Shown: one piece after another, positions 44,486 to 58,474 of the stretch
How the letters are laid out: each line of letters opens with the position of its first letter
How positions within the stretch are numbered: position 1 is the first letter of the stretch
From: Rehmannia glutinosa
Taxonomy: Eukaryota > Streptophyta > Magnoliopsida > Lamiales > Orobanchaceae
DNA length: 64,000 nt
Assembly: GCA_016081115.2 (NCBI GenBank)
Contig: JABTTQ020003464.1
Coordinates: forward strand, 186,001 to 250,000
Direction of reading: 5' to 3'
Translations under genes and position numbers: made by a program
Notes under the pieces: model-generated
Databases searched by the model: none
Seen by the model: the letters and a program-made list of their open reading frames with translations, nothing else
What the model was told of the DNA's origin: nothing

Positions 44486-47400
44486 ATTTCCCCATTTTTA
44501 ATGATGTCAAAACTTAAAACATTCAAAAATGTAAATAGCATAGATACATACATATAGTGTATTTGAGAGAATGTATGCGTGGAATCAATTCTATTATTGA
44601 TCATAACATTCTTGTTCTTTTACACAACTGTTTACAAGGTGTATCGAGAGCAACATTTATGTTTACGCAAAAAAAATAGAGAATTTGATTTATTACGAGA
44701 AGACTTACATGAAATGTATTTACAAAGTAAGATACATAAAGGGGTGGACAACAACACTTCATCTCCTTCATTTGCCTCCTTCTTTCATCTTCTTGATTCT
44801 GTCATCTTCGGTCTTCTTCTCTTTTTCTCATCTTTGCCTTCTTCTTCTTTTTTTCATATGCCTTCCGGAAACTTCATCTCTTCTTAGTCTCTCTTGTCTT
44901 TCCTCCCATATTTGAGTTTGTCTTTTGTTTTCTTCTTCAATTCTTTTCACATACTCAAGATTGTTCTTAGCCACTTGCAGATTGGCTACTTGGTCAAGAC
45001 CGGCCCAGTGAGATCCCTCCTTTCTTGCCGGATCTATGTACTCAATGTTTTTGGGAGAGGCCTAGGTCCGAAACCTCTTCCTCCACCACTCGATTCTTTC
45101 TCTACCTCTTCCTCTCGGGGCGTGTATTGTCTTTGGGGTCTTCTTCCCAGTGAGTGACCGGCGGAGTGACAGCAGAGGATCGGTAGTCTGCTGCTGTCGG
45201 CTTCTTCTTCACATAGCGTGAGACCCTTTTCCCAGACAAGTCCCAGGCTTGAGCCATGGACATGTTTGCGAAGTATCCTTGGATGCGGCGTTTTAAATTC
45301 ATCAAGCGATCTTGGCTCGTTCAGCATACGAGATGGCATAAGTGTCTCTGTCTCTTTGGAATACCTCCATGTTGTTTCAAGATATCCATAACTCGGGCAT
45401 CCATCCTTCCTTCCACTTCCTCCATCCCTCGCTTCAATCTGTCTTTCTCTTTTCGACCATAGACAACAGAGTGTTGGAGTGGCGAAAGTCATTGGGAGTT
45501 TTCTTTGATAATATCATTTGTGACAAGACCTTGTTGGGGGTTTGTGCGATCATTAGGGTGACATCCCGATCCTTCCCCTCAATAGACTTTCCTTTCTTTG
45601 CTCTTGAGACCTCCTCAGCATTTGTCTTTCCCTTTACCGCTTCCTCTTTCTCAACGCCTCGATCTTTTAAGCGCTTTAAGGTATTCCTCTTCCCCCTTTT
45701 TAGCATCATCAAAGGAGAGATGAATGCCTGGAAACATACTAGCAAGCAGAAAGTCGAGTCTGGCGATAGTCGAGTTCGCTTCGAGTCTGCTGTGGAGTAT
45801 CTTTGCACGAAACTTCGAATGAGTAGCGTTGGATTCAACTTTAAGCAACTTCATCTCAACCATGAGAAGGGTGAATTTTCGATCCATGTTTTCTTCCATA
45901 CGCAGGAGCTCATTCTTATTTTGCTCATGCATCGGCTTGATCTCGGCAATGTGAGATTCATACAAGTGCTCAATGTGTTCTCTCGGCTTTGTCTTTGCAT
46001 CAAGCATTCTCATTTCGCCATACCAGCAGTTTGTTGAACAATGTTACGAAATATCTAGCTTGTTCCACGCGCATTGTTTCTTTGTTGTTGCCACCATTCC
46101 CCGATTCTCGACTATTATACCTCTTAAGTCGCCAGAAGGTTGGCATCTCTGTTATCGATCTCATGTCCATCGAGGCCTGGTGCCTCTCCATCCGTTCAAT
46201 TTCAGCAAATAATGCTTTGAACACCTCCCGAACAGTTGTTCCCTCTGTGGCGGTTGATGGCCAAGCGTCAAAATCATAGTCAATTTGGAACAATAGTATC
46301 GATGGAATGACAGGATCGATCTCGGAAGCGCGCACGAGATCTCTTTTCGACTCTTCGGGAGATCGGGTACCTCGAGAGAGAATGAAATGATTCTACAAAG
46401 GAATCATCACGGGCCACCGGGATTTGTTTAATGATGAGTGGTGCGCGTGAAGTTCCTTGTGGAGTCGAACCGCTTGTAGCTTGGGAGCTGCGCAGATGGA
46501 CTCTGTTGGGGTCTGTTGTGAAGTTGACCCGACTCTTTGCGAGCCTCGGTGTCTCAACGGCTTCCGTCGGTCTGTTGGTTTTTCCAATTGAGTTGGTGGT
46601 CCTCGACCTTATCGAGCGTCATCGGACGATGATGAGATTTCCATGGGTGGCTCATCATCAAAATTGAAAGTTTGAGTAGTCTTGAGGTCGACTTGCTCGT
46701 GGTTGGAACATCCTCGGTGAGTCTTTTGGATCACCCATAGGGGATGACTCGGCTTCATCGTCTTCTTCCGATCCCGAGAAAGGTTACATCGGGGTTGTCA
46801 TGGGAATCGTGAAGCGCGCTTATCTCCTTTTCGAGGATGGATCAATGATAGCGGGAAGAATGTTCGTACTTGACTTCTTTACCCCGGGAAGTCTCAACCT
46901 CCCGTTGGCCTTCATTACCTCCTGCAGTCTCAAGCGCGGCGAGGCTGGACATCCCTTTCGGTGTCGGTCATGTCTTAGGGCCTTCTGCGGTGGCATCCAT
47001 TGGAGTCTCAACCCCATGGATTGCACTTTCATCGCCAGTGTTAACTCCCGGGATGTTCCTTCCTCGTGCCTCTCCTGTTGCATCATCGGCGTCATTAGCC
47101 TTGAGCGATTGGCACCTCGGAGAGAGCAGTCTCAATCGCCTACGAGCGTCGTTGATGACAACTTCATTTGTGTACTTTGTGTTTGTTCCTTCTCCACTTC
47201 GCCTCCTAGATTTGTTGTGGAGTCATCTGCAAAGCATCCTACGACCTTGCTACTGGTGGAAGGAGTTTCCCCCTCGGTGGCGCACCGGTGAGTGACTTTG
47301 AATGGGGTCACTCGTCTCCAAACTCCCATTTGTTTCTCTACCGAGTTTTCAGTAGTTGGGGCGGTGGTGAGATACCTTCATTCGGGGTTGGCTCAATGGG

Positions 47401-49410
47401 GTCCCCATTAACCCGTTTCATCGCCAATTCCTTAGTTCCTTCTTCCGAGTGAGTAGGGAAGTGGTGGCGGCAACAATAGTGGCAATATCTTTGCACCACT
47501 CCCATTGGGTCTATCTCGGGTTGTGTTTTGGAGGACTCTCCTGGTCCCTCCATCATTCTTTGTTCATGAAGGATTCGGATTCGTGCATTGCTTTCTTTGT
47601 ATTTGCAACTCTTACGTGGTAGCAACAGGTCCGGATCCTCATCGCTTTCGATAGGACGTCAAGGAGAGGATGTGTATGTTACGTGCGGGTGCGGTGATAG
47701 GGCGGATGATGGCCTTCTCACGTGCCTCGCCTTCCTCTACTGTCTCTCCTTCTCCTTGTCCTTGAAGATCCGCAAGATATTTGTGTTTTTCTTCATCCAG
47801 TGTTTGGACCACAGTGGTCACTCCAAGAAAATTCATCAGTTCCTCTTCTTCTTCGATAAACTCGGCCGTTGGAACTGTTCCTGGATCGACTTAACTTCCA
47901 CTTCCTCCACTCTCATGAGGCGATTTTGGATGTCCGGATAAGGTGGGGATAGGATCATCACATCATCATCTCTATCGCCTTCTTCTTCTTGCTATCCCTC
48001 ATTCTCGGGGATAGAAGGTAGCAAGCTTTGGTGCTCCATTCGTCATTGCGTCATGCATTTGTAGGAGGGGATACGATCCTGTCAACAGCGAGTTAGATTT
48101 CTCGATTCTTCTTGTGTCTCAAATTTGTTCGAACTACGGTGGGTCTTGATTTGCCTCTCTGATCGCCTTCAAGCAGACTTGGTTTTGTTTCATCAATAAT
48201 TTCGGAGACTTTACTTCTCCAATTTGTCTCCGATATCTGTTTCAATTTGAGTGGTGACTTAGCCGGTTTCTCAAGTTCGGAATGCTTGAAGATTCTTCTT
48301 CTCCTAGTTTGTACCGGAGGGATTTAGTTCGGAGAGAGTTTCTTCCAAGTCTTGGGCGGCGGGGCTTGTCTTGTTGTTTTTTCGAGGAGCCGTCTTGGCT
48401 TATCGATTCTCCTCTTTTTTGAGGAGAAGGTATTTGAGATTCCTTCTCGGCCCGGCTTCTTTGAGGCGGGAGAGACACGGCTGCGGGGCGGTGTGACTCA
48501 GTGCGGGCGGGAGCAGCGATTTGGTTTTCTTTCTTTGCAGGGGCGTGATTCTCTTAGTAGTCATTTGTAGGGGCAACTTTCTTCTTTGGTGGAGAGGAAA
48601 CAAGTTTTGTATCTTGGTGGTCACCGATTCCCCCTCACTTGTATCGACTCTCTTGGCGTAGGCTCTCTTACGTGCGCAGAGAGGTTTGATCTCGAACATC
48701 CTCTTATTTACATGGAACGCCTTTCCATGTCGAAGAGGACTCCTTTCACCTCCATCGGCCCGGCCAATCACCAGGCCGTATCCCGGATCCTCCAAATGCT
48801 CCATTCTCCTTGAAGGATTTGTTTCCTACATTCTCGGAAGAGTCTCTTTGTAGACAAACTCAGCCCGATTTACTTGTTTTTCTTCAATGATCGCAACCAT
48901 GACGATCAATTTTGCTTTGGATAGTTGGTCAAAGATGCCAAATTTGATGTCTATGCATTTGGCAACTATGTCCAACGGTTTGTGGTAGTCCTCCTTCAAA
49001 GAACTTCTTGTTGGTGTGTAGACTATCTTATCAAGATAGTCGGTCTTGGCTATTTCCTTCCGGCAAGAGCCAAGTCTACATCAACTTCATTGATTTTCGG
49101 TGCTCCTTCCGCCGGTAATGAGCGGTGTTACGCCAAATCTTTGGCGGAGATGATGAACTCCTTCCCGTGAACAGAGGATTTGATCCCCTCATCGTGAATT
49201 TCAGCGTTCACGTAGAATCGGCGACCTCTTCCACATAGGTCATCGGGAGCTCCATCGTCGAAATGGTTTTAGCCCGGACTTTTCGAGCTTTTCAAAGCAA
49301 TCTTCTTTATGAGGGCGTCATCGGACCTGTTTGACCATGCCCTTGAAATCCACATGAGACCCGGTGTGGATTTGCTTCCCTAGCTTGACGAAATCATAAG
49401 TTGATGCCAT
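44486..49410 (-). pseudogene. Element H post-pol region, probable env-like ORF remnant
   Basis: About 4.9 kb between pol and the 3' LTR, much longer than the 1.1-1.2 kb in A and C. The minus strand has an ATG at 49410 (MASTYDFVKLGKQIHTG...), then scattered open stretches: 48400-48804, with 'DPGYGLVIGR' and a Lys/Arg-rich tail; 46000-46335, acidic; 45651-46013, likely coiled coil; 45434-45838. Elements of the SIRE/Maximus lineage carry an extra ORF here that has been called env-like; position and composition (charged, coiled-coil) fit. Nothing here proves a membrane or envelope function. Frameshifts are frequent. Confidence 0.5.
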
Positions 49411-49989
49411 TTTTCAAGTATTTCACGAAAAGAAACTTAGAAGTTGATTTGAAGATTGATAGGGTTTTGAGAGAGTTTTGCCTTTGCTTCGAGAGAGAAA
49501 TGAACAGTTTTGGTAATATGTGAGAGAAACGAGCGAAAATGGTTTAAGTATGGTTCTTGAAAGGACATGCGGGTGGTTTTTGAAATGTGATCGAAATCAA
49601 CGGCTTAGATTTTGCACGCCGATTAGCATTTAATGTCTCGAATTTAATGCGGCAAAGCATTTATATTCAATCATAAGCTTGGTGTGCGGCTTTTGCTGTA
49701 CACATCATCATTTTTTTCGACGTCATTCTTAAAAACAAACGATTGCGTTTTTGTCACTTTGCTCATAAATGACTAAAACTTATCCCTTAGCTGATTTAAC
49801 TCTTCTTCTCACGAGTTCTCATAATGACTGACATTTATCGCCTAATTCGGTGTAGTGACTTCCGATATGATCGATTCAATTAGTTGATTTTGAGAATTGA
49901 CCCTTTTTCCTTTTTGTGTTTCATTGCCTTTCTTTGAGTCTTCGAGTGTCACTCACTCAATTAACCCTAACTCATGCTTGAGTTCTTCA

Positions 49990-52900
49990 AATCTTGACTC
50001 ACATAATGGTTTTGTGAATATGTCATTCGAATTGTTTATCGGTTGAAATATATTCCAAGGTGATGTCTTTCTTTTCAACATGATCTCTTATGAAGTGATA
50101 TCGACATCGATATGCTTTGTTCTCGAGTGCAACACAGATTTTGAGTGATTGCAATAGCACTTGTGTTATCACACATGATTGGAATTTCCTTTTCTTCAAT
50201 TTCATAGTCTCTCATTCTTTGTCTCATCCATAGGATTTGGGCACAGCTGTTTGCCCGCAACTATGTATTCTTGGTTTGTAGAGGTGGCTATTGAATTTTG
50301 CTTTTTGCTAAACCAGGAAATTAGTCTGTTTCAAGCATTTGACATGTGCCGAGGTGCTCTTTCTGTCAACTCGCATCCAAAGATAGTCGAGTCCGAATAG
50401 CCAATTAGCTTGAATCCACCTTCCTTTGGATACCATAAGCCAACTTCTTGGCTTCCCTTCAAATATCTCGGGATCCTCTTAGCATTGCGATCATATGGCT
50501 CTCTTTGGAGCGATTGAAATCTTGCACATACACATACAACAAAGGTGATGTCCGCCGCTTCTTTGTGAGATAAAGTAATGATCCAATAAGTGCTCAGATC
50601 TTGTTTGATCTACATGCTTACCATCGCATCCATGTCCATTTTGGTGATGTATTCATTGGTATTTTCACGTAAGACTTCTCTTCCATACCAAATTTCTTCA
50701 TTAAATCTCTCGGTGTATTTTATTTGACTTATGAAGGTTCCATCCTTGACTATTTCACTTGGAGTCCAAGGAAGAATGTCGACTCTCCCATCATGCTCAT
50801 TTCGAATTTGCTTTGCATGAGGTTTGAAAATTTTTCACACGTTCTTTGTTTGTGGATCCAAAAATGATGTCATCTACATATATTTGAACAAGCAAAGATG
50901 CTCTTCTTGTCTTGAATTCGAGCAGTGTTCTATCTACTTTTCCTTTTGTGAATCCATTCTCGTTAGGAATTGTGACAAAGTATCATACCATGCTCGGGTG
51001 CCTGTTTTAATCCATATAGAGCTTTCTTGAGTTTGTATACCTTATCTCCAAGAGTCTTCTGCTCAAATCCTGGAGGTTGTTCAACATACACTTCTTCTTC
51101 CAATAAACCATTTAGGAATGCACTTTTTACATCCATCGATATACAATAAAATTCTTGTGAGTCGCATAGGCAAGAAACATCCTAATGGCTTCCAATCTTG
51201 CTACGAGGGCAAATGTTTCATCAAAATCTATCCCTTCTTCTTGGCAATATCCTTTGGCTACTAATCTTGCTTTGTTTCTTACCACTGAACCTTCCTCGTT
51301 CATCTTGTTCTTGAACACCCATTTAGTGCCAATGACATTTTGATGGGTGGGTCTTTGAACTAACTCCCATACTTTATTTCTTTCAAACCGATTCAACTCT
51401 TCTTGCATAGCTTGAATCCAATGTGTGTCATCCAATGCTTGTGACACATGTTTAGGCTCTATTTGTGAGATAAAGCATGTGAACATGGCTTTTGTTGAGT
51501 TCGGATCTTGTCTTGATACCTTCTCTTAGATCTCCAATGACAAGTTAAGTGGATGGTCTCTCGGCCATCTTACATCGAGGTTGAAGTAAGTTAGTGGATT
51601 CAAGTCTAAATTTGTGTTGCTTTGATCGCTCTCTCGTTTAGTGCAGATTTTCCAATTGTTTTTTGAGACTCGGCTATCTCATCTTCATCGAGTTTATAAT
51701 TCGGCTTGACTTCAAAGATAGGGACTTTTCTCGCATGGTGGATGATTGACTTATCGGTGACTCTTCAATGTCTTCTCCATTTACATTTGGCTCATCGAAT
51801 ACTACATGAATGGATTCTTACGCAACCATAGTCCTCTTGTTGAGTACTGTAGGCTTTGCTTTCATTTGAGTATCCCAAGAAGATACCTTCATCATCTTTA
51901 GCATCAAAAGCCTTTAGATTGTCTTTGCCATTGTTATGGATGATGCATTTACATCCAAATATTTTAAAATATGCAACATTTGGTTTTCTCCTGTCCAAAT
52001 CTCATAGGAGTCTTTGTCATTTGTCTGTTTATCATGCATCTATTTTGAGTGTAGCATGTTGTGTTAATTGCTTCACCCAAAATCTTTTAGGTAGCCCCGC
52101 TTCGCTAATATGGTCCTTTACTCGCTTCTTTGAGAGTTCTATTCCTTCTTTTCGCAACTCCATTCTCATTTGTGGAGTCCTTGCTGCGAGATAATTCATG
52201 ACCAATGCCATTTTCAATACAATCGAAGTTATTATACCATTGAGAAACTCGGTTCCTTCTCCGATCTTATTTTGATAATGGTTTGGCTCTTCTCATTTTG
52301 AATCCTTTTCATCATTTGTGGTAGTTTCAGAGAGTTTCTTTCTTTTTACAAATGAATATTGTCCATGTATATCTTGAGTAGTCATCTACTACCACCAAGG
52401 TATATTTCTTCCCACTTATCTTTATTTGGTTCAACTGGACCAAATAGATCCATGTGTAGCATATGCAATATTCTTGTTGAAGATGGACATGCCTTTTCTT
52501 TGAATGATGATTTGATTTGTTTTCCCTTCTGACATGCGTCACATATACTCTCCTTTTTGTATACTGAGTCTGGAAGTCCTTCCACAAGATTGCTTCTGGC
52601 AAGCTTGTTAATTGTTTTGAAATTCAGGTGACTCAACTTCTTGTGCCACAGCCAACTTGATTCAGCTGTGCTCTTTGCTAACAGACAGGTGTTGGGTGTT
52701 GCTGTTGACCAATCCACGATATACATGTTCTTTTGTCTGCATCCTTGCAAAGACAACTTCACTTGATTCGTATCCTTGATTTGGCATATACTCATGTTAA
52801 ATCCAACATTATAGCCCTTGTCACAGAGTTGGCTGATACTTAGCAGATTGAAATTGAGTCCTTCAACATATGCAACATCTGTGATTTCTAATCCATTTTT

Positions 52901-53055
52901 CTTGATGGATCCAATGCCTCTTATTTCTCCTGGAGCTCCATTTTATCCAAATATGACTTTTGCTCCTTTAACTTCCTTGAATTGTGACAGATTTTTCTTG
53001 TTTCTGTCATATGTTTGGAACAACCACTATCCATGTACCAGGTTTCTTGGCACTC
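49990..53055 (-). pseudogene. Element H pol, frameshifted
   Basis: Minus-strand order: protease WYMDSGCSKHMT (about 53037-53005); integrase zinc domain with WHKKLSHLNF and CDACQKGK (about 52665-52525); integrase core beginning LHMDLFGPVEP (about 52457) and VVDDYSRYTW (about 52385); reverse transcriptase with FERNKVWELV (about 51390) and YVDD (50880-50869); RNase H with CDNTSAIAITQN (about 50172) and RYHFIRDH (about 50105). The frame is broken many times. Residue patterns in the reverse transcriptase resemble SIRE-type copia. Confidence 0.87.
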
Positions 53056-55383
53056 ATTGTTCTCTTGAACCGTAAATAAGGAAATTAAGTTTTAGGTACC
53101 CATACTTGTTTGGGTCCTGAGGGGTTAGTATTGTAAGATGATCCAACCAACCTATAGCCGGATGATTTGGCTCTAAGGGGTTGCCATCTGTCGTGCCATA
53201 ATCATAATTAATTTTGGAAAATTGCTTGGGATTCTAGGTTCATACAAATTTGTCTCTTTTGTCTGTATGCTGTATATGTGTTTTAGCAATTGCCTTCTTT
53301 GGGTAGTTGTGATGTCTCCGAGTGTAGTGCCTAGGTGCATGTGTGTCTTTGATGAAAGCTCTTATACCTTTGGAATGGCCTTTGATGAGTTCTAGGCCTT
53401 TGCCATTTGGGCTTATATTCCATAGGTCTTTCCGATAGTTTACATCATTCCAATCTTGGCTTGGATATTTTCTACCATTCCCATCAAATGTGTTTCTTTT
53501 ATAGAACTTCCGGGGTTTTTGGTAGCTCTGTTTCTTCTTTACTGAGTATTTCTTGTTTGGAGTTTGCAGAGGAACTTGGTGAATTTCTTCTCACTTTGTC
53601 CTCTCAACACACACTCAATGGCTGTTTTCCTTTTCCTTTATAACCAATGCCGTTTGCTTGTAATTGTGCTTTGGAATAAATGTGTGTGCACCATTTGGAG
53701 TTTTGGATTTTGAGATACTTCATTACTTGAAGATCCTTTTTCCAAAATCACTTTTGGAGCTTGACATAGCACAGAGGAATTAAATACTAAGCTTTGTCTT
53801 GTCTCCACATTCTCTTTGGCTCATGATAAGATCATCCAATGACTTAGATGCTTTAGTGAATGAGGCAATCACATTTTTGAGGTCATTCTCTCTTTTCTAT
53901 GGCAGCTATTTCTCGCTACTAGCTTGGCATTTTCGGTCTTTAAACTTTTATTCTCATCACCTATTTGACTTAGAGTACTCGGCTCCTCCTTAGTCATTTG
54001 TGAGTTTTGCTCTTGAGTAAGCTGTTTTCCTCATTTAGTAGTGTGTGTGAGGATTTAACAATTTCAAAATCTTTCATCATTTTGCCTAATGAATAATAAA
54101 GATCGAGTGGGTGATGAAGTGTGTGTGTCATAGTCACTATCACTAGAACGAGTGTGATGAATCGTGAGTGTACCTCATCTTCTTGGTCGGGTTGGTCTTG
54201 TTCTTGGCCATTGGGACGGATCAATGCTTCTTCTTCGTGAGTCACTTGAGTAGTCGGCTTCACTACTCTCGAATCGCCTATGTCTCTTGACTTGGCTATC
54301 TGTGATCTCTGCAGGCCAACATTGCCTTTTTCTTTTCTTGTCTTCTTTCTCTCAAGACTTTTCTTTCTTCTTCATTCCCGTATTTGTTGACTACGAGGAT
54401 ATGGGCAATCAATGGCATAGTGACCGGTTGCCAGTTCCAAAAGATAGATATTCAACCTTTTGATCACTCTTTCCATTCTTGGATTGTCGGCCCTTTGATA
54501 TTGACTTTTTGATGATATGTTCTCTTGGTTGGCCTATCTTCCTTTGACTTGGATGAGCCGAGTGTCTTCCGGAGGATTCGCCTTGCCTCTCTTGTAGTTC
54601 TTATTGAAGAACTTGTTGAACCTTTTAACCATCGGGGCTATTTCCTCCGGGTCAATGACTTTTGACTTTTTGCCATCCTTAACAATTAGAGCCTTGTTTT
54701 GGGGTACAACTGTCTCTTTCAGTCTTTTTCTTCTCACCAAATTGTAGGCTTTGAGATCCGAGAATAGTTCATGGTTGGATGTCTTTGATAGGTCCATGGA
54801 ATGTCTTAGTGCCATGGCCTTCATTTCCCATTCTCTTTGGGAGACTTTTTAGGATCTTCATACACATTTCTTTCGTGTATATTCTTTTCCGAGAGCAGAT
54901 AGCTCGTTGGTAATTTCGTGAACCGAGCATCCGGTTGATCCAGGTTCTCTCTGCGATCATTTTGAAATTCTCAAATTTCTTGACGACCACCGATAATTTA
55001 TTTTCCTTGATTTGCTCGAGCCTTCACAAATCAATGTTAGCTTGTCCCATTTCTTTAGCCGTTTTGCATGATTTGACTTTATTGAACATGGCTTTGTCCA
55101 AGGTTTTGTAAAGAATATCCTTGGCCACATTGTCCAGGTTGTATCTTTTTCTCGTCATCATTTGTCCATTCGGCTCTTGGTTTTTCTTTGGTCTAGAGCG
55201 ACATCCTCTTCACCTTCATCTTCTTCTTACGATTGTGTTCACTTTTAAAATTTGTTGTGGCCCATCCTCTATCACTATCCACATCTCGTCATGTAATCTT
55301 GATAGATGAGCTCGCATACAAATTTTCCAATCATCAAATTCTTCAATTGTGAACATAGGGATACGTGTCAAATTTGCTTCCAT
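53056..55383 (-). pseudogene. Element H gag, frameshifted
   Basis: ATG at 55383 (MEANLTRIPMFTIEEFDDWK), then the copia gag domain with a second tryptophan (DEMWIVIEDG). Further left are 'SKTSNHELFSDLKAYN' (about 54780), a Lys-rich stretch, and a CCHC knuckle remnant with GHYAIDCP (about 54425-54400). The C-terminal gag-to-protease stretch is poorly readable. Multiple frameshifts. Confidence 0.8.
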
Positions 55384-55470
55384 GATAATAACTTTTGATA
55401 ATAAGAAGAGTTTTAAGTACTAAAACAGACTTTGAAAAATTTGGAGATCTGAAGGCTCAATGAACCAACC

Positions 55471-55482
55471 GCTCCGATACCA
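55471..55482 (-). promoter_or_regulatory. Primer-binding site of H
   Basis: The minus strand reads TGGTATCGGAGC two bases after the LTR, complementary to the 3' end of initiator Met tRNA apart from one base. Confidence 0.85.
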
Positions 55483-55484
55483 CT

Positions 55485-55590
55485 TGTAGGTCCCAAGGGG
55501 TGTGAGTGTAAGGTTTAGAAGGGGGTTGAATAAACCTTACAAACTTTTCGATTTAGTCCTTTTTAAGAGTTGATACTACATGTACCATGT
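55485..55590 (-). repeat. Element H 5' LTR, part before the C insertion
   Basis: TGTAGGTCCCAAGGGG at 55485 matches the outer part of the other H LTR at 34545. Only 106 bp are visible before element C starts at 55591; the rest should lie beyond the window. Confidence 0.85.
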
Positions 55591-56792
55591 TGTTAGATAA
55601 ATGTTTTTATCATGATTTTGATGATTATGTTCGACTTTGTTCAAATATGTTTTCAAACCAAAACTATGTCCCTAAATGTTGTCTAAATATTTCCGATCAA
55701 CTTAAAATGTTTTTACTATTTTTTTGAGTATTTCTTGAAGTTTATTTTCAATAAAACATTGGACAACACATTTGTTTTAATTTCGACCGCCGTTTATGGG
55801 CAACCCGCATGAGTTGAGCTAAGAAACGAAAAATGGGACGTAAGAAAAACAGGCGATGGCCGGTCGACCGCGGGCATTGCACTTGCAAGTTGGATTTTTG
55901 TTCCGCATTTCTTTGTTTCGTAAAAACGCTGGCAATACAATTTAGGCGACGGTCGCACTTTCGACGGTCCCCCTGTGTAAAAATTCGCAGAATTCAATTT
56001 CAATCTTATCTCGTGATCGGTCGAACCCCTGTTTATCAAAGAAACTATCTTTTGCGTTTTGCATGACTTTTCCTATTTTGTGGGATTGATTTCTAACACC
56101 TATATATTGATGATTTTAAATGGTTTCTTTTCAAAGCAAATCACTCCCCGAGGAGCCAATGTCTGAAATCAAAGCCAAGACCTCTCCTATAAATAGAGGC
56201 TTCATTCAAGCAACAAGATACAACACACTATATACAAGCAAAGAGCAATTGAGCAAACACTTTCATATATCTTGTTGTATTAAGCCTCAAGCACTTTCAC
56301 TTGCACAAATTTGAGGTCTAGGCTTTCAATTCTTGATTACACTTGTACTCATATTGTATCAATCATTATTGAGTTGTAATCTTGATTTTGGTCATCATTC
56401 AACACAAGACATCCTTGTGAGTATTCTTGTGGTAAGAATACACTTGGGTGATCTAGGTGATAGGTGTTTGAAGTGGTAATCTTCAAAGGTGTTATAAGAG
56501 GATTGTGGTAATCCTCAAGGTGGTGTAAGAGGGTTGTGGTAATCCTCAAGGTGTTGTATTAATTTTTAGTAAATTAATAAAATCTTTTTTTTTTGAAATC
56601 CATCCGGATATCTTGGGGTGGTAGAGGATTAGGCCCTAGGTGGGTTGAAATTCTTTAAATCGACGAGTGTTGTTTTATTTTCGCATTTACATTCTCGTCT
56701 TTGTTTGACTTTTCCGAAAAAGAGGGCAAAATGAAAAACCGAGATAATCTATTCACCCCCCCTCTAGATTATCGTAGCCACTTGGACTAACA
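55591..56792 (+). repeat. Element C 5' LTR
   Basis: A 1,202-bp LTR. TATA box at 56188-56195. The first hairpin unit has lost part of its loop side (GAAG directly before TGGTAATCTTC near 56470). The second (56498-56516) is GAGGATT/AATCCTC and the third (56529-56547) is GAGGGTT/AATCCTC. The GC-rich U3 block (55785-56020) is shorter than in the other LTRs. Confidence 0.9.
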
Positions 56793-56794
56793 AG

Positions 56795-56807
56795 TGGTAT
56801 CAAAGCC
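56795..56807 (+). promoter_or_regulatory. Primer-binding site of C
   Basis: TGGTATCAAAGCC, identical to that of A. Confidence 0.85.
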
Positions 56808-56849
56808 AAACTCTTTGGCTAGCTTGTTCCGAGTAAAGAGGAAAGATCC

Positions 56850-58457
56850 ATGGCTACAAATGATGCTCATCTCACCACCGGCGCTCTACCAATAAGCCAC
56901 CACTATTCGACGCCAACAATTACGCTTTTTGGAAAGACAGTATGGAGTGCTTCCTACAAGTGTTGGGTTCGACATTTGGAATGTCGTCATTGAAGGAGTT
57001 GATCAACCAACAAAGAAATCGGAGGATGGCACCTTGGCTCCTAAACCTTTCAAGGAGTTTGATGAAAACGACAAGAAGGCTTTTTCTCTAAACGGTAAGG
57101 CCTTAAATATTTTGCATTGTTCTCTTACCGCTACCGAGTACAATCGCATAAGAGGCATAAGGTCGGCACATGAGGTTTGGGAAAAATTGGAGACAATCTA
57201 TGAAGGGACTAAGAAAGTCAAGCAAGCAAGAAAGACCATGCTTGTTAAAGACTTCAAAAACATTAACATGTATGATGGCGAAAGCATCTCCAAAATGGTG
57301 GAAAGGCTTGACAATATTGTCAATCCTCTTGTGGCCCTCGGCAAAGTCATCTCCGAAGAAGACAAGGTGACCAAGGTACTAAATGCACTTCCCGGCTCAT
57401 GGTCCGAAAAAAAGTACGGCAATCACGGAGGCACAAAATCTTGAGACACTCAAGTTTGATGAGCTTATTGGAAACCTACTCATCTATGAAGTCTATCTCA
57501 AGGAGAGGAAAAATTCCAAACCATCCACAAATCAATCGGGTATGCAAATTATTCCTAAAGGTCTTGCTTCTTCTTCTAATAATGCATACTATGATAATGA
57601 TGATGATGATGAGAGAGACGCACTTGTTCGAAAATTTGCAAAATTTGTGAATAAAAATAAAGCAAGAAAACCAAGAGATAATGCTTGCTTTAAATGCGGA
57701 AAACCCGGGCACTTCATTGCCGATTGCCCAAAGCTCGATGAAGAGGAGCAAAAGAAAAGGAAGCCTTTCACAAAAAAGAAGGCTCTAAATGCGGAAGTCA
57801 AAACATGGGATGAACTACTCGAAACAACCGATGAGGAAGGAGAAACCGAACACGGTCTTATGGCTATAGACGATGAAAACAATGAGGTACACTCAAATTC
57901 TTCTACTTCCTCCATAGTTGATGACTTGCAATGTGATTTTGATGAATTGCAAATTGAGTTTCAAAATTTAATCGTTAAATACAAAAATTTGAAAAAGGAG
58001 CATAAGGAGATTAAGGTTGAAAAGGAAAAATTATTTACCTATTATGAATCTTTAGACAAAGCTCATGCTCTTACTCTTACTAGAATTCATTCTCTTGAAT
58101 CCGAAAAGGAATCGCTCACAAAAGATATTGAATGTTTGAAAAATGACGTGCATCGTTTCAACATAAGTACGGATAAAGTCACAAAAATTTTAGATGCACA
58201 AAGAGGTGAGCATTCCAAATCGGGACTTGGTTATAAGCCATTTCAAAGTGTTTTTAAGAATAATAACCAAGGTCCGACTTTTTGTACGTGCTAATAGTTA
58301 TAATACTCCTACTTGTTTTTATTGTGGCAAAGTTGGACATTATGCTAATAATTGCAAATTGAGAAATAGCTCAAGACATGTTTGGAGACCCAAAGGTCTC
58401 AAGACTAACCCCATGGACCCCAAAATTATAGGGTACCTAAAAGAAATTCTTTTGTAG
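56850..58457 (+). pseudogene. Element C gag, frameshifted
   Basis: ATG at 56850. A frame break near 56885 (ACCGGCGCTCTACC here, where A reads ACCGGCGCCTCCACC) and others near 56960, 57410 and 58280. The first zinc knuckle is complete here: CFKCGKPGHFIADCPK at about 57686-57733. The second, CFYCGKVGHYANNC, is at about 58311-58355. The Glu/Lys-rich coiled-coil stretch lies at about 57930-58230. Confidence 0.88.
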
Positions 58458-58474
58458 GTAATAGGGCTATAACC

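Noticed and set aside
45342..46037. Plus-strand open frame of 231 codons in element H
   Set aside because: Antisense to open minus-strand pieces with coiled-coil character; composition (Phe/Ser/His-rich) is typical of the reverse of a Lys/Glu-rich frame.
46800..47295. Plus-strand open frames of 141-163 codons in element H
   Set aside because: They lie antisense to the H post-pol region, overlap each other, and show no recognisable domain.
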